Assembly (NCBI RefSeq): GCF_000347635.1
Contig: NC_020514.1
Coordinates: 806,001-870,000, forward strand
Length of the DNA stretch: 64,000 nucleotides
Direction: 5' to 3'
Source: Paraglaciecola psychrophila 170
Lineage (GTDB): Bacteria; Pseudomonadota; Gammaproteobacteria; Enterobacterales; Alteromonadaceae
A program made the translations under genes and the position numbers. Of this stretch, positions 36,654 through 48,697 are shown piece after piece. The notes below the pieces were generated by a model. The model was given only the letters and a program-made list of their open reading frames with translations, was not told the origin of the DNA and made no database searches. Numbering within the stretch: the stretch's first letter is position 1; every line of letters begins with the position of its first letter.

Positions 36654-38488
36654 GCCGTCTTAGCAATAATGCAAACAATAAATATAACACCAAACAAGCA
36701 AAAGTGAATAGTGCTCCGAGTTTACTGCATTGGCGTTTTGTGGTGGTGGTTACTGCGATTTTAATGGTTTTTGTGGGTCTAGGGATTCGCGCCGCGTACA
36801 TACAGGTTGTATCTCCAGATTTATTAATTCAACAGGGTGATAACCGCACTTTACGAACCCGAGTTAATCCTTTACATCGTGGCTTAATCGTTGACCGAAA
36901 TGGTCAGCAGTTAGCGGTAAGTGTACCCGTTCGAGCAATCTGGGCTGATCCTAAAGCCATTGCTCAATCCATCCAAGAAGAACACAAAAAAGCTCAGGAA
37001 GACCCTACTTTTGATTTGCAGGGCAAGCAGAACGAGAATACAAAACGCTGGCAGGCATTGGCTGAAGTATTAGGTCAGAATTTAGATGCGCTAAAAGAAA
37101 AAGTCAGTAATCCAGAAAAGCGCTTTATTTATCTGCAACGCCAAGTATCTCCGGCCATGGCCGAATATATCGAAGAACTTAAGATAGCTGGGATTTATCT
37201 GCGTGATGAGTCAAGACGTTATTATCCAAGCGGTGAAGTATCTGCTCACGTTGTAGGTTTCACCAATGTTGACGACACCGGCATAGAAGGGGTTGAGAAG
37301 TTATATAACAAATTGCTCGCAGGTACCCAAGGCTCTCGAAAAATTCGTCGTGACGGAAAAGGCAGAATGGTTGAGCTGATTGAATTTGAAGAGGGCGAAA
37401 AGCCCCAAAATATTCAGTTAACTATCGATCAGCGGATTCAAGCATTAGCTTATAAAGAGTTAAAACAGGCGGTTCAATATTATAAAGCGACATCTGGTTC
37501 AGCTGTGGTTGTAGCGGTAAATACAGGTGAAATTCTCGCCCTAGTCAATAGTCCTTCTTATAACCCTAATAATCGAGCGGGCGTGTCAACTCACAGAATT
37601 CGTAACCGCGCTGTAACAGATGCTTATGAACCAGGTTCCTCAATTAAACCACTGGCGGTGTTAAGTGCATTAGAATTTGGTTCTGCAAAGGTAGACACTT
37701 TAATTGACACCTCTCCAGGTTGGATGCATTTAGGTGGCAATATTGTTAGGGATTCCCGTAATTATGGTGAAATTGATTTAACCGACATTATTCGCAAGTC
37801 GAGCAACATGGGCACTTCAAAGCTTGCTTTGTCGGTACCTAAAGAATTTTTACTCGATATGTACTACAACGTTGGGTTAATGAGTGACAGTGGTGCCAAC
37901 TTGCTCGGCGAAAGTAGTGGCATATTCAACCACCGTGCTCGGTGGTCTGATTTTGAACTATCCACCTTGTCTTTTGGTTACGGTATTTCGGTAACCGCTT
38001 TGCAACTCGCTCGCATGTATAGCATCTTAGGCGACGGCGGCATTCGTCGCCCATTAAGTATTATTAAACGAGACATGCCAGTACAAAGTGAACGCGTTAT
38101 CAGCGCCCAAGCAACCCAACAAATTTTGCAGATGATGGAAACAGTAACCGAACAAAATGGCTCAGCAGAAAAAGCACAAGTGCCGGGTTATCGGGTAGCA
38201 GGTAAAACAGGTACCAGTCGCAAGGCAATCGCCAATGGTTATGGTGACGAGTACGTTAATATTTTTGCGGGTGTTGCTCCGGTATCTGATCCGCAGTTGG
38301 CTGTGGTCATCTTAATTAATGAACCCAAAGGTGAGCTTTATTATGCAGGACATACTGCAGCCCCCGTTTTTAGCAAAATTATGGCTGCCAGTTTACAAAT
38401 GCTGAATGTACCACCTGATGACAAAACAGTTTCTTCGTTAGCAGGAACTTCTGTTATTACCTCCATAGGGGCTGAAAATGCGGGCTGA
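36650..38488 (+). CDS. ftsI: Peptidoglycan D,D-transpeptidase FtsI (PBP3)
   Basis: 612 residues. N-terminal transmembrane helix (HWRFVVVVTAILMVFVGLG), a pedestal domain, and a transpeptidase domain with the active-site serine in YEPGSSIKPLAVLS (SxxK), RKSSNMGTSKLAL (SxN) and VAGKTGTSRKA (KTG). Septum-specific cross-linking enzyme working with FtsW and located at the inner membrane. Slightly longer than E. coli PBP3 (588) owing to an Asn/Lys-rich N-terminus and an insert near residues 105-125. Overlaps murE by 11 bp. Confidence 0.96.
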   Translation: MSRLSNNANNKYNTKQAKVNSAPSLLHWRFVVVVTAILMVFVGLGIRAAYIQVVSPDLLIQQGDNRTLRTRVNPLHRGLIVDRNGQQLAVSVPVRAIWADPKAIAQSIQEEHKKAQEDPTFDLQGKQNENTKRWQALAEVLGQNLDALKEKVSNPEKRFIYLQRQVSPAMAEYIEELKIAGIYLRDESRRYYPSGEVSAHVVGFTNVDDTGIEGVEKLYNKLLAGTQGSRKIRRDGKGRMVELIEFEEGEKPQNIQLTIDQRIQALAYKELKQAVQYYKATSGSAVVVAVNTGEILALVNSPSYNPNNRAGVSTHRIRNRAVTDAYEPGSSIKPLAVLSALEFGSAKVDTLIDTSPGWMHLGGNIVRDSRNYGEIDLTDIIRKSSNMGTSKLALSVPKEFLLDMYYNVGLMSDSGANLLGESSGIFNHRARWSDFELSTLSFGYGISVTALQLARMYSILGDGGIRRPLSIIKRDMPVQSERVISAQATQQILQMMETVTEQNGSAEKAQVPGYRVAGKTGTSRKAIANGYGDEYVNIFAGVAPVSDPQLAVVILINEPKGELYYAGHTAAPVFSKIMAASLQMLNVPPDDKTVSSLAGTSVITSIGAENAG

Positions 38489-40039
38489 TATGGTAAGCAT
38501 TAACAAACAGTTCCCTGAGGCGTTTTATCAAAGCATCAAGCCGTTATTGGCGCATTTTGGCATCGATGCACCAGATATAATGATAAGTGACCTGGTTCTG
38601 GATAGCAGAGACGTGGCAATTCATAAAGCATTCATCGCTGTTGCTGGTCACGCTTTGGACGGACGAGATTTTATTCCTCAGGCGGTGAGTTTGGGTGCAA
38701 AAGTGATCGTGGCACAATGTGATGATAAAACTCGGCATGGTTTTGTAGAAATGCGCGAACAAAGTGTCATCATATATTTTAATCAATTACCTGAAAAACT
38801 ATCAGAGTTAGCTGGATATTTTTATCAATTCCCTGCAAATTCAATGTCAGTAGTAGCAGTGACCGGCACCAATGGAAAAACCTCTACGGTACAGTTAATT
38901 AGTCAGCTAGCGCATTTGATGGGTGAAAGAGCGGCTTCAATTGGCACGTTAGGTGCTGGTATATACTCATCATCTACTGACACTCAGATACTAGACAATA
39001 TTGTTAACACCACACCAGATGCTATCAGTATACAACGCTTGTTGGCTGAATTTGTCGCTGAAGGTGCATTTCAAGTTGCATTAGAAGCATCATCTCATGC
39101 ACTCGTACAAAATCGCATCAAAGCCGTTAAAACTGATATTGCAGTGTTTACTAATTTAAGCCGTGACCACCTCGATTATCATGGCTCAATGGCTGAATAC
39201 GCTGCGGCAAAAAGGCTGTTGCTGTCACAACCAGAATTGGCCTATGTGGTCCTTAACGCCAATGATCCTGAACATAAGAATTGGTTGGCAAACATACCTG
39301 AAACATCGTCTGTTGTTCTCTATGGGCAGAATATTAGCGCCGCAGATATGCCCACTAAATATCAATACTGTGTGGCGAATAATGTACGCTATACCGCTGA
39401 GGGAATCGCGTTGTCGGTGCAATCTTCTTGGGGCGACTGTGAGTTACGTCTATCGCTATTAGCTGAATTTAATGTAGCTAATGTGTTAGCAGCTATTTGC
39501 TGCCAATTATGCCTGGGTAAAACCTAAAACAAATTGCTTATATCGTACAAAAACTAAAACCGGTTGCCGGAAGAATGGAGTTGTATAGGCGTCAAGGCCA
39601 CGCAACTATTGTGGTTGATTATGCGCATACTCCTGACGCTTTAGAAAAAGCCCTGTTAGCCAGCAAACAACACTGTCATGGAAAATTAATCTGTGTTTTT
39701 GGTTGTGGTGGCGATCGTGACGTGGGTAAACGTTCGTTGATGGGCGAAATTGCCGAGCGATTATCCGATCGGGTTATTCTAACCGATGACAACGTACGCA
39801 GTGAAAATCCTAGAGACATTATTCAAGACATCTTATCCGGTTGTATTAATCCAGAGCAGATCCTGACTAAACATGATCGAAAAACGGCGATCAAGACAGC
39901 TGCCGCAGAAGCTGCTGCAGGTGACATTATTTTAGTCGCTGGTAAAGGTCATGAAAATTATCAAATCATAGGTAATCAAACACTGGCTTATGATGAACGC
40001 CATTTTGTAGCACTTTTTCAAGAGAGGAAAACAGTATGA
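38478..40039 (+). CDS. murE: UDP-MurNAc-tripeptide synthetase MurE, split by a frameshift
   Basis: Adds meso-diaminopimelate to UDP-MurNAc-L-Ala-D-Glu in the cytoplasm. The first frame (to 39527) has VTGTNGKTSTVQLISQL (P-loop), NIVNTTPDAISIQRLL and SRDHLDYHGSMAEYAAAKR, and ends falsely after LCLGKT. One missing base at the CC of 39523-39524 explains it; with it restored the protein reads on as LKQIAYIVQKLKPVAGRMEL, VDYAHTPDALEKAL, FGCGGDRDVGKR and GKGHENYQ. Total about 520 residues. MurE is essential, so a sequence error is the likely cause. The diaminopimelate motif DNPR reads DNVR here. ATG 38478 follows AGGGG by 6 bp and overlaps ftsI. Confidence 0.93.
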
Positions 40040-41445
40040 TCCCGGTTTCACTATCCTGGGTGGCTGAACAGGTTAATGGGCAGTTAATAGCTCAACATAA
40101 GCAGGATTTGATCATCAAAGGTGTCAGTACTGATACTAGAAGTATTTTACCTACTGATCTGTTTTTGGCTCTACAAGGCCCCAATTTTGATGGGCATAAG
40201 TTTGTCAAACAAGCTGAAGATAAAGGTGCTGTTGGGTTGATTTTATCACGTAAGGTTGAAACTCGGCTTCCCTATATTTTGGTTGCAGACACCACTATCG
40301 CTTTAGGTTTATTGGGCGCTGCGGTGAAAGCCAAAGTTGCACCAAAAACAGTGGGTATTACTGGTAGTAGTGGTAAAACAACCGTCAGAGAAATGGTTGC
40401 CGCTATCTTATCGCATCGTGGCAAGGTACTGGCCACCAAAGGTAATTTGAATAATGACCTTGGTGTGCCAATGACATTGCTAAGACTAGAGCAGCAACAT
40501 GAGTTTGCTGTCATTGAAATGGGTGCCAATCATTTAGGTGAAATTGCTTACACCAGTAATTTAGTTAAACCTGATGTTGCTACAATCGTTAATGCTGCTG
40601 CCGCACACTTAGAAGGTTTTGGAAGTTTGCTTGGAGTGGCAAGAGCAAAAAGCGAAATATTTAAAGGTTTATCTGAAAAAGAAGGCTTAGCCGTAGTCAA
40701 CGCAGATAGTCAATTTGCGGATTATTGGATGGGTAAACTTAAGTATAATAACGTACAAACCTTTTCTGCGTCAAAACAAGCCGATGTATATTCAGAAAAC
40801 ATTATTCTGGGTTTGGACGGCTGTGCGCAATTTGAATTAGTCACACCTATTGGGCGCATCGCTATCAGTCTATCTTTACCTGGTGCACATAATGTGAGTA
40901 ATGCTTTGGTTTCTGCTTCGTTGGCTTTACACGTGGGAGCTACTCTAGAAGATGTACGTGATGGTTTGCGAACTATGCCTCATGTTGCGGGTCGTTTGCA
41001 TGTGAAACAACTGACCAATCAGGTGAAAATTTTAGATGACACCTACAACGCGAATGTAGGCTCTGTGAATGCGGCAATCGACTTGTTATCTAGTTTTGCA
41101 GGCATAAAAATATTAGTACTTGGTGATATGGCTGAGCTGGGCGAAAAGGCTCGTTATTACCATGAAAAAGTCGGAGAATATGCCAAACTAAAAGGTATTG
41201 ATAAACTGTATACACTGGGTGTGTTAAGTCAAAGCGCTAGTGATGTGTTTACCGATAACGGTCGCCACTTTAGTCGCTTAGAACAGATGGTTGAATGTAT
41301 TAACCAACAAACAATGCCAGAAAAATGTGATATTAGCATTTTGGTTAAAGGTTCTCGCAGTGCGCGAATGGAACTAGTAGTCAAAGCCTTGGAGGAATCC
41401 CCATTGGGAAAGCTTGAACGGTTTAGGGAGCGAATGGCATGCTGA
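40036..41445 (+). CDS. murF: UDP-MurNAc-tripeptide-D-Ala-D-Ala ligase MurF
   Basis: 469 residues, cytoplasmic Mur ligase adding D-alanyl-D-alanine to complete the UDP-MurNAc-pentapeptide. [20 protein letters not shown] is the substrate-binding N-domain; [19 protein letters not shown] the P-loop; [15 protein letters not shown] and [12 protein letters not shown] follow; the C-domain has [18 protein letters not shown] and VLGDMAELG. Overlaps murE by 4 bp and mraY by 7 bp. Confidence 0.96.
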   Translation: MIPVSLSWVAEQVNGQLIAQHKQDLIIKGVSTDTRSILPTDLFLALQGPNFDGHKFVKQAEDKGAVGLILSRKVETRLPYILVADTTIALGLLGAAVKAKVAPKTVGITGSSGKTTVREMVAAILSHRGKVLATKGNLNNDLGVPMTLLRLEQQHEFAVIEMGANHLGEIAYTSNLVKPDVATIVNAAAAHLEGFGSLLGVARAKSEIFKGLSEKEGLAVVNADSQFADYWMGKLKYNNVQTFSASKQADVYSENIILGLDGCAQFELVTPIGRIAISLSLPGAHNVSNALVSASLALHVGATLEDVRDGLRTMPHVAGRLHVKQLTNQVKILDDTYNANVGSVNAAIDLLSSFAGIKILVLGDMAELGEKARYYHEKVGEYAKLKGIDKLYTLGVLSQSASDVFTDNGRHFSRLEQMVECINQQTMPEKCDISILVKGSRSARMELVVKALEESPLGKLERFRERMAC

Positions 41446-42521
41446 TATGGTTAGCCGACTGGTTACAGCAGTTTGATACGGGCTTCCGAGTATTCTCGTA
41501 TTTGACTTTGCGTGCGATATTAAGCACTCTAACCGCCTTACTTATTGCTGTGATTATCGGACCAAAAATGATCCGTTGGTTGCAGCGCATGCAAATTGGC
41601 CAAACTATTCGTGACGATGGCCCAGAATCCCATTTGGCAAAATCAGGTACACCGACTATGGGCGGGTTGCTTATTTTGGCCGCCATTGTGTCTAGTGTGT
41701 TGTTGTGGAGTGATTTGACCAATAGGTACGTATGGGTCACTTTATTTGTTTTAGTGAGTTTTGGTGCCATCGGTTTCGTGGATGATTATCGTAAAGTTAT
41801 CCGTAAAGACGCCAAAGGTTTAATTGCTCGTTGGAAGTATTTTTGGCAATCAGTGATTGCTATTGCTGTCGCTTTCTACTTGTATTCAAGCCAACAAAAT
41901 CCAGCTGAAACGGCTCTGTTATTACCATTTTTTAAAGACGTTATGCCGCAAATGGGCATGTTATTTATGGTCGTTACCTATTTCGTTATTGTTGGAACAA
42001 GTAACGCAGTGAATCTGACTGACGGTTTGGATGGGCTAGCAATTGTACCTGTTATCTTGGTTGCAGGGGCTTTTGCCATATTTGCCTATGTAACAGGTAA
42101 TATCAATTTCTCTGCTTACCTGCATATACCTTATCTACCTCTTACCAGTGAGTTAGTGATTGTGTGCACGGCGATAGTCGGCGCTGGTTTAGGATTCTTG
42201 TGGTTTAACACTTATCCGGCACAAGTTTTTATGGGCGATGTTGGCTCTTTAGCATTAGGCGGAACATTAGGGATATTAGCTGTACTCGTTCGCCAAGAAA
42301 TCGTTTTATTTATTATGGGCGGCATATTTGTTGTTGAAACATTGTCGGTTATTTTACAAGTTGGGTCGTTCAAATTGCGTGGTAAACGTATTTTTAGAAT
42401 GGCGCCAATACACCATCACTATGAACTTAAAGGCTGGCCTGAACCGCGCGTTATCGTGCGCTTTTGGATCATTTCTCTGATGTTAGTGTTAGTGGGATTA
42501 GCCACCTTGAAATTACGTTGA
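41439..42521 (+). CDS. mraY: Phospho-MurNAc-pentapeptide transferase MraY
   Basis: 360 residues, ten-helix inner-membrane enzyme that makes lipid I on undecaprenyl phosphate. Signature motifs: [29 protein letters not shown] (the DDYRK catalytic aspartates), [13 protein letters not shown] and [14 protein letters not shown] (HHH motif). Same length as E. coli MraY (360). Confidence 0.97.
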   Translation: MLIWLADWLQQFDTGFRVFSYLTLRAILSTLTALLIAVIIGPKMIRWLQRMQIGQTIRDDGPESHLAKSGTPTMGGLLILAAIVSSVLLWSDLTNRYVWVTLFVLVSFGAIGFVDDYRKVIRKDAKGLIARWKYFWQSVIAIAVAFYLYSSQQNPAETALLLPFFKDVMPQMGMLFMVVTYFVIVGTSNAVNLTDGLDGLAIVPVILVAGAFAIFAYVTGNINFSAYLHIPYLPLTSELVIVCTAIVGAGLGFLWFNTYPAQVFMGDVGSLALGGTLGILAVLVRQEIVLFIMGGIFVVETLSVILQVGSFKLRGKRIFRMAPIHHHYELKGWPEPRVIVRFWIISLMLVLVGLATLKLR

Positions 42522-42557
42522 TTACATTGATTACGTCAAAGGGAGCATGAAGAAAAA

Positions 42558-43865
42558 GTGAAAAAGTTTTCGTTAGTTAATAAAAATGCTGTTGTAGTAG
42601 GAATGGGCCTTACGGGCTTATCTTGCGTGCGTTTTTTGTTAACTAAAGGCGCCAAGGTGACTGCCATGGATAGCCGCAGTGAATTAACACTTAGCTTAGA
42701 TGTACCATTGATTTTAGGTATGTTTGATACACGTAAATTGACTGCAGCAGATTTGATAATAATCAGTCCGGGTGTTGATGTAAATACTCCGGCTATTCAG
42801 CAAGCTATTGAAGCTGGTGTGCATGTGATTGGAGACATTGAGTTATTCGCGCAGTTTAATAGTTGTCCGGTAATAGCTATTACCGGTTCAAACGGTAAGT
42901 CTACAGTTACTCACCTAGTTGCGGATATGTGTAAAGCAGCCGGTAAAAAAGTTTTGATGGGCGGTAATATAGGTGTGCCTGTTCTGGATTTGTTAGAGCA
43001 AACGGCCGATGTTATTGTGCTTGAGTTATCCAGTTTTCAATTAGAAACCACCTATTCCTTGATGCCACAAGTGGCGACGGTATTAAACATTACCGAAGAT
43101 CATTTAGACCGCCATGGTGACTTAGCAACGTACCAGAAAATTAAACTCAGCATATATCAAAACAGCCAATTTATGGTGTGTAATAGAGAAGATATTTTAT
43201 CCTATCCAATTAACGCAAAAGCCACCATGACGTATGGTCTATCACAAAGTAGCAGCGGTTTTTCTTGGGATAAAGAGCAAGCCAATATCTTGCTAGATGA
43301 ACACTTTTTCTTAGACAGTAAACATTGTTTATTAGTGGGCGCGCACAACATGTTAAACATACAAGCTGCCGCTGCCTTGGCTAAAGTGTTTGGCATAGAC
43401 GATGACAGTATTCGTCAAGGCGCGCAGCAATTTGGCGGTTTGCCACATAGATGCCAAACCGTGGCCATGTTAAATAATGTACGTTGGATCAACGATTCTA
43501 AAGCGACCAATGTTGGTGCTACTTTAGCTGCTATTAATGGTTTGGTTAGTAATATTAAAGGCAAGTTGATACTGATTGCAGGCGGGGAGGGCAAAGGGGC
43601 AGACTTCTCTGTGATGGCCGAATGTTTAACTCAATCTGTAGGTTTACTGATAACCCTTGGCAAAGACGGTGATAAAATCGCCTGTTTGCACCCAGATAAT
43701 ATTAAGGTACAAACCATTCAAGAAGCCGTTTTGGTAGCGGCTAAACACAGTCAGGTAGGGGATGTTGTATTGCTTTCACCTGCTTGTGCCAGTTTAGATA
43801 TGTTTGTTAGTTACCAGCAACGCGGCGACTGTTTTGCCGATGCTGTGAAGGCGCTACCAGCATGA
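42558..43865 (+). CDS. murD: UDP-MurNAc-L-alanine:D-glutamate ligase MurD
   Basis: 435 residues, cytoplasmic Mur ligase adding D-glutamate. VVVGMGLTGLSCVRFLL is the N-terminal Rossmann motif, AITGSNGKSTVTHLVADM the P-loop, ELSSFQLETT and NITEDHLDRH the metal/substrate region, and NDSKATNVGATLAAINGL the C-domain. GTG start at 42558 with GGGAG about 12 bp upstream. The 36-bp gap to mraY is the first untranslated gap in the cluster. Confidence 0.96.
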   Translation: MKKFSLVNKNAVVVGMGLTGLSCVRFLLTKGAKVTAMDSRSELTLSLDVPLILGMFDTRKLTAADLIIISPGVDVNTPAIQQAIEAGVHVIGDIELFAQFNSCPVIAITGSNGKSTVTHLVADMCKAAGKKVLMGGNIGVPVLDLLEQTADVIVLELSSFQLETTYSLMPQVATVLNITEDHLDRHGDLATYQKIKLSIYQNSQFMVCNREDILSYPINAKATMTYGLSQSSSGFSWDKEQANILLDEHFFLDSKHCLLVGAHNMLNIQAAAALAKVFGIDDDSIRQGAQQFGGLPHRCQTVAMLNNVRWINDSKATNVGATLAAINGLVSNIKGKLILIAGGEGKGADFSVMAECLTQSVGLLITLGKDGDKIACLHPDNIKVQTIQEAVLVAAKHSQVGDVVLLSPACASLDMFVSYQQRGDCFADAVKALPA

Positions 43866-45202
43866 GTTCAATAACTGAAAACAAGATCAATTCTATTAAA
43901 CAACTATTTATGTCCAAGCATGACGAAACACAGGCACCTATAAAAGCCGATATTCAGCCATATGATCACTCACTGATACTCCTAGCTATTGCTTTGTTAT
44001 CGATAGGGTTAGTGGTGGTGACGTCAGCCTCAATGCCGGTAGCAGATAGACTGTTTGGTAATCCATTTCACTTTGCTATTCGCCATGGAATTTATGTGGT
44101 GCTGGCGATGATTTCAGCCATGATTGTTATGCAAATACCGATGCGCTGGTGGCGTATGAGTAATGTGTGGTTACTACTGCTAACTGTGGTTTTATTGATT
44201 TCAGTATTGGTCATAGGTCGGAGCGTAAATGGCAGTACTCGTTGGTTGGTCTTAGGACCCATAACTATACAAGCCGCAGAACCTGCCAAGTTGTTTTTCT
44301 TCTGTTACTTAGCAGGGTATTTAGTGCGCAGGCACGAAGAAGTGACGGACAATCTAAAAGGTTTTATCAAACCTTTAGTGGTGTTTTTTGCCCTCGCCCT
44401 GTTACTTTTATTACAACCCGACTTAGGCACTGTAGTGGTTATGCTGTTTACCACTATTGGCCTATTGTTTTTAGCTGGTGCTAAACTTTGGCAATTTTTT
44501 AGTTTAGCTATTGCTGGTACTTTAGCGGTGGTGCTACTCATTGTTTTTGAAGAATATAGAGTACGACGTATTACATCTTTCCTCGACCCATGGGCAGACC
44601 CTTTTGGTAGCGGTTATCAACTGACTCAATCATTGATGGCATATGGTCGTGGTGATGTGTTCGGCCAAGGTTTAGGAAATAGTTTACAGAAGCTCGAATA
44701 CCTACCTGAAGCTCATACTGATTTTATTATGGCTATCTTGGCTGAAGAGTTTGGTTTTGCAGGCGTTTTAACGGTATTAGTCATTATGCTAGTTATTGTT
44801 ATGAAAGCCATGGCAATGGGGAATGCAGCGTTACGCAGAGAGCGCCCATTTGAAGCTTATTTGGCTTATTCGATTGGTATCTGGTTTAGTCTACAGACAA
44901 CGGTCAATGTAGGTGCCAGTGCAGGTGTCTTACCCACTAAAGGTTTGACCTTTCCTTTACTCAGTTACGGCGGCTCAAGTCTAATAGTCATGTCAGTCGC
45001 AGTGGCCATCTTAATACGTATCGATTTTGAAATGCGGGTCGATGGTATTCAAGCCATCAACAAAGCGGGCGCTGCGAAAGGTAAAAAAAGAATCTTAGTC
45101 AGAAAAGCAAAACAAGAAGTCAACATGGTTATCGAGGATGTAATTGATGAGTCTCAATTAGAGTCATCAACCAATGCAAAAGTTGGAGGTCTTCATGACT
45201 AA
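43862..45202 (+). CDS. ftsW: Septal peptidoglycan glycosyltransferase FtsW
   Basis: 446 residues, SEDS-family inner-membrane polymerase partnered with FtsI. About ten membrane helices after a 40-residue cytoplasmic lead. Conserved: [63 protein letters not shown] (catalytic aspartate region) and [18 protein letters not shown]. The C-terminal tail of about 60 residues is basic then acidic and longer than in E. coli. Overlaps murG by 8 bp. Confidence 0.96.
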   Translation: MSSITENKINSIKQLFMSKHDETQAPIKADIQPYDHSLILLAIALLSIGLVVVTSASMPVADRLFGNPFHFAIRHGIYVVLAMISAMIVMQIPMRWWRMSNVWLLLLTVVLLISVLVIGRSVNGSTRWLVLGPITIQAAEPAKLFFFCYLAGYLVRRHEEVTDNLKGFIKPLVVFFALALLLLLQPDLGTVVVMLFTTIGLLFLAGAKLWQFFSLAIAGTLAVVLLIVFEEYRVRRITSFLDPWADPFGSGYQLTQSLMAYGRGDVFGQGLGNSLQKLEYLPEAHTDFIMAILAEEFGFAGVLTVLVIMLVIVMKAMAMGNAALRRERPFEAYLAYSIGIWFSLQTTVNVGASAGVLPTKGLTFPLLSYGGSSLIVMSVAVAILIRIDFEMRVDGIQAINKAGAAKGKKRILVRKAKQEVNMVIEDVIDESQLESSTNAKVGGLHD

Positions 45203-46283
45203 ACGTTTACTGGTTATGGCTGGCGGCACTGGCGGCCATGTTTTCCCAGGTTTAGCTGTCGCTTCTGAACTGGTTGCTCAAAACTGGCAAATTCATTGGT
45301 TGGGTACATCTGGCCGTATGGAAGCCCAGATTGTGCCGCAAGCGGGTTATCCGATCAGTTTTATTGATGTAGTTGGGGTGCGTAAAAATGGAATTGCAAC
45401 TTTATTACTAGCACCCTTCAAAACTATTAAAGCAACCATACAAGCTCATCAGGTGATTAAACAATTTAAACCTGATGTAGTGATTGGTATGGGCGGCTTT
45501 GCAAGTGGACCCGGTGGAGTGGCGGCTTGGTTTAATCGATTACCTCTGATCTTACATGAACAAAATGCGGTGCCAGGGTTGACAAATAAACTGTTGTCGC
45601 GACTCGCTAAAAAAGTACTAACCGGGTTTGATAAAACCTTTCCAGAGCAAATCTTAAACCAAACTGGTAAATATGCTTGGGTTGGCAATCCTGTGCGCAG
45701 TGAGTTTGCAATTTTACCGGAAAAACACACCATTGATTTACCTCTTAATCTATTGGTAGTTGGTGGAAGTCTAGGTGCGCAGGTGTTAAATGAAACAGTG
45801 CCTTTGGCGCTGGCTAATATAAAACAGATTAATGTTCATCACCAAACTGGGGCTGGGCATTTAGACACAGTAAAAACCGCGTATACCCAACAAGGTATTG
45901 CCGAAGACTCTTATAAAATCACCGAGTTTATCGGCGATATCCCGGCAGCGTATGCTTGGGCTGATTTGGTGATTTGCCGAGCGGGGGCCTTAACTGTGGC
46001 TGAAGTGGCAGCAGCTGGTGTGCCGGCAATTTTTGTACCTTTACCTTACGCGGTAGATGATCATCAAACGAAAAATGCGCAAATTTTAGTCGAGTTACAA
46101 GCAGCTGATTTGTTACCTCAAAGTGAGCTATCAGTAGAACAGCTATGTTCATTACTGCAAAAATATGTGCAATCACCCAATACACTAATAGAAATGGGTA
46201 AACGTGCCAAGACCGTTGCCCGTTTTGATGCCGCTAAAGATGTTGCGCATTGTTGTATTAAATTAAGCGAGCGAGAAAAATGA
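45195..46283 (+). CDS. murG: UDP-GlcNAc:lipid I N-acetylglucosaminyltransferase MurG
   Basis: 362 residues, GT28 family, peripheral inner-membrane enzyme converting lipid I to lipid [22 protein letters not shown] is the G-loop; [17 protein letters not shown] and [15 protein letters not shown] follow; the donor site has [13 protein letters not shown] and [35 protein letters not shown]. The ATG at 45195 has GGAGGT 5 bp upstream (45185-45190), deciding it over the in-frame ATG at 45174. Confidence 0.96.
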   Translation: MTKRLLVMAGGTGGHVFPGLAVASELVAQNWQIHWLGTSGRMEAQIVPQAGYPISFIDVVGVRKNGIATLLLAPFKTIKATIQAHQVIKQFKPDVVIGMGGFASGPGGVAAWFNRLPLILHEQNAVPGLTNKLLSRLAKKVLTGFDKTFPEQILNQTGKYAWVGNPVRSEFAILPEKHTIDLPLNLLVVGGSLGAQVLNETVPLALANIKQINVHHQTGAGHLDTVKTAYTQQGIAEDSYKITEFIGDIPAAYAWADLVICRAGALTVAEVAAAGVPAIFVPLPYAVDDHQTKNAQILVELQAADLLPQSELSVEQLCSLLQKYVQSPNTLIEMGKRAKTVARFDAAKDVAHCCIKLSEREK

Positions 46284-47734
46284 AGACAGATACTCCAGCC
46301 CATTACCATGTGCCTGAGATGCGTAGGATTAAACATATCCATTTTGTGGGCATTGGTGGTGCGGGCATGGGCGGAATTGCCGAAGTATTACTTAACGAAG
46401 GTTATAATATTTCTGGCTCTGATCGTCAGGCGAACGGTATGACCCAAAGATTAGAGGAACTGGGGGCTACCATCTATTTTGGACACCTTGCGAGTAATAT
46501 TGAGTTAGCAAACGTAGTGGTGGTATCCAGCGCTATTGACCAAAGCAACCCTGAAATAAGTGCGGCTAACGAAAAGCGCATTCCAGTGATACGCCGAGCG
46601 GAAATGTTGGCTGAATTGATGCGTTTTCGCCATGGTATTGCCGTTGCGGGGACCCACGGAAAAACCACGACGACTAGCTTAATTTCAACTATTTTTGCAG
46701 AGGCTAAACTCGATCCTACTTTTGTGATTGGCGGCTTGCTAAATAGCGCAGGTACTAATGCTAGATTAGGTGATAGCCAATATCTTATCGCCGAAGCTGA
46801 TGAAAGCGACGCATCTTTTGTGCATCTGCAACCTATGGTCTCAGTGGTAACAAATATCGAAGCAGATCATATGGAAACTTACCAAGGTGATTTCCAGAAG
46901 ATGCAGGACACCTACATTGATTTTTTACATAACTTACCTTTCTACGGATTAGCTGTGTTGTGTATTGATGATCCGGTAATTCAAAAGTTGTTACCAAGGG
47001 TGGGTCGAAAATACATAACCTATGGCGTATCTGAGCAAGCCGATGTGCGCGCAGTCAATATTCATTTAGGTTTTAATCAAAGTTCCTTTGATGTGTTGCG
47101 AGAAAATTTACCGCCACTGACTGTCAGGGTTAACATCCCTGGGCAGCATAACGTGCTGAATTCTCTAGCTGCTATTGCCGTTGCAAGTGATGAAGGACTA
47201 GAAGATAAATATATAGTGGGGGCGTTGGCTGGATTTTCTGGAATTGGACGACGCTTCGAAATTTTGGGTGACTACGCCACTTCCAAAGGGCAGGCTATTT
47301 TAGTCGATGATTATGGACATCACCCAACAGAAGTTGCAGCCACTATAGCCGTGGCTAGAAATAACTGGCCAGACAGACGATTAGTTATGGCTTATCAGCC
47401 TCACCGTTTTACGCGAACCCGAGACTTGTATGAAGACTTTGTTAAAGTGTTGTCGCAGGTAGATGTACTGCTCTTACTCGAAGTTTATTCTGCAGGCGAA
47501 GATGCGATTGATGGTGCAGATAGCCGCTCATTATGCCGTTCAATTCGTCAACGTGGACAACTCGAGCCTATTTACGTGTCAAATATTACGGAACTACCTA
47601 AATTGTTATCTGAAAGCCTCAACGATCAAGATATTGTGTTGACACAAGGTGCTGGCAACATTGGCCAAATCGCCAAGTTTCTACAAACTAGTAAATTAGA
47701 ACCCACATTACTAAGTAAAGGGTTAGAGCAGTGA
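46280..47734 (+). CDS. murC: UDP-MurNAc:L-alanine ligase MurC
   Basis: 484 residues, first Mur ligase, cytoplasmic. [20 protein letters not shown] is the UDP-binding motif; [18 protein letters not shown] the P-loop; [24 protein letters not shown] and [18 protein letters not shown] follow in order. Overlaps murG and ddl by 4 bp each. Confidence 0.96.
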   Translation: MKTDTPAHYHVPEMRRIKHIHFVGIGGAGMGGIAEVLLNEGYNISGSDRQANGMTQRLEELGATIYFGHLASNIELANVVVVSSAIDQSNPEISAANEKRIPVIRRAEMLAELMRFRHGIAVAGTHGKTTTTSLISTIFAEAKLDPTFVIGGLLNSAGTNARLGDSQYLIAEADESDASFVHLQPMVSVVTNIEADHMETYQGDFQKMQDTYIDFLHNLPFYGLAVLCIDDPVIQKLLPRVGRKYITYGVSEQADVRAVNIHLGFNQSSFDVLRENLPPLTVRVNIPGQHNVLNSLAAIAVASDEGLEDKYIVGALAGFSGIGRRFEILGDYATSKGQAILVDDYGHHPTEVAATIAVARNNWPDRRLVMAYQPHRFTRTRDLYEDFVKVLSQVDVLLLLEVYSAGEDAIDGADSRSLCRSIRQRGQLEPIYVSNITELPKLLSESLNDQDIVLTQGAGNIGQIAKFLQTSKLEPTLLSKGLEQ

Positions 47735-48693
47735 GCAAGCAGCAACTAATTTACCCAAACATGAATCCTAAAGACTATGGAAAAGTCGCGGTCATGTTGG
47801 GCGGCTCATCTGCTGAAAGAGAGGTATCACTGAATTCGGGTAAAGCCGTGCTATGCGGGTTGTTAGAAATGGGAGTTGACGCTCACGTTTTCGACCCTGC
47901 AGAGCAGCCTTTAACCCAGCTATTGGCTGAAAAGTTTGAGCGTGTGGTGATCATGTTACATGGCCGTGGTGGTGAAGATGGTTCACTCCAAGGGGCATTG
48001 CAGCAGCTTAATTTACCTTATTCTGGAAGTGGTGTTTTAGGCTCTGCGTTGTGTATGGATAAAATTCGCAGCAAGCAGGTGTGGCAAAGTTTGGGACTTC
48101 CTACAGCTATTTATAAAATAGCTGATAAAAGAAGCTTTGATGCGGGATCATGCAAGGCTATAATGGCTGAACTGGGAAATGAGGTAATGGTCAAACCTGC
48201 GCAGGAAGGGTCTAGCATAGGTATGGCGAAAGTGAATAGTGCGCTACAACTAGAAATAGCCATTCAAGACGCGTTTAAATACGATGATAAGGTCTTGATA
48301 GAACAATTCGTTCATGGTTCTGAATATACCGTTAGCATACTGAATGGCAAAGCTCTGCCATCGATTAGTATGTCCACTCCCCGTGTTTTTTATGATTATG
48401 CAGCGAAATATCAAGCGGATAGCACTGTGTATAGTTGCCCCAGTGGTTTGCCCGATGCGTTAGAAATCATGTTGGGTGAGTTAGCACTAGATGCATTTGA
48501 TGCATTGGCTGGATCAGGTTGGGGGCGGGTGGATTTTATGCAAGATAAACTTGGTCGTTTTTATTTGTTAGAAGCGAACACGGTGCCAGGCATGACTGAA
48601 AAAAGTTTATTGCCAATGGCAGCTAAAGAGGCTGGTTTAAGTTTTGCTGAATTGTCTTTGTCTGTTCTGGCAACAGCGGATGTGGTGAGATGA
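47731..48693 (+). CDS. ddl: D-alanine:D-alanine ligase
   Basis: 320 residues, ATP-grasp enzyme forming D-Ala-D-Ala. [20 protein letters not shown] is the N-terminal motif; [30 protein letters not shown] and [20 protein letters not shown] (catalytic metal/substrate loop) follow. GTG start overlapping the murC stop; the first 12 or so residues precede the usual family start, so an ATG at 47761 is a possible alternative. Confidence 0.95.
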   Translation: MSKQQLIYPNMNPKDYGKVAVMLGGSSAEREVSLNSGKAVLCGLLEMGVDAHVFDPAEQPLTQLLAEKFERVVIMLHGRGGEDGSLQGALQQLNLPYSGSGVLGSALCMDKIRSKQVWQSLGLPTAIYKIADKRSFDAGSCKAIMAELGNEVMVKPAQEGSSIGMAKVNSALQLEIAIQDAFKYDDKVLIEQFVHGSEYTVSILNGKALPSISMSTPRVFYDYAAKYQADSTVYSCPSGLPDALEIMLGELALDAFDALAGSGWGRVDFMQDKLGRFYLLEANTVPGMTEKSLLPMAAKEAGLSFAELSLSVLATADVVR

Positions 48694-48697
48694 CTCA

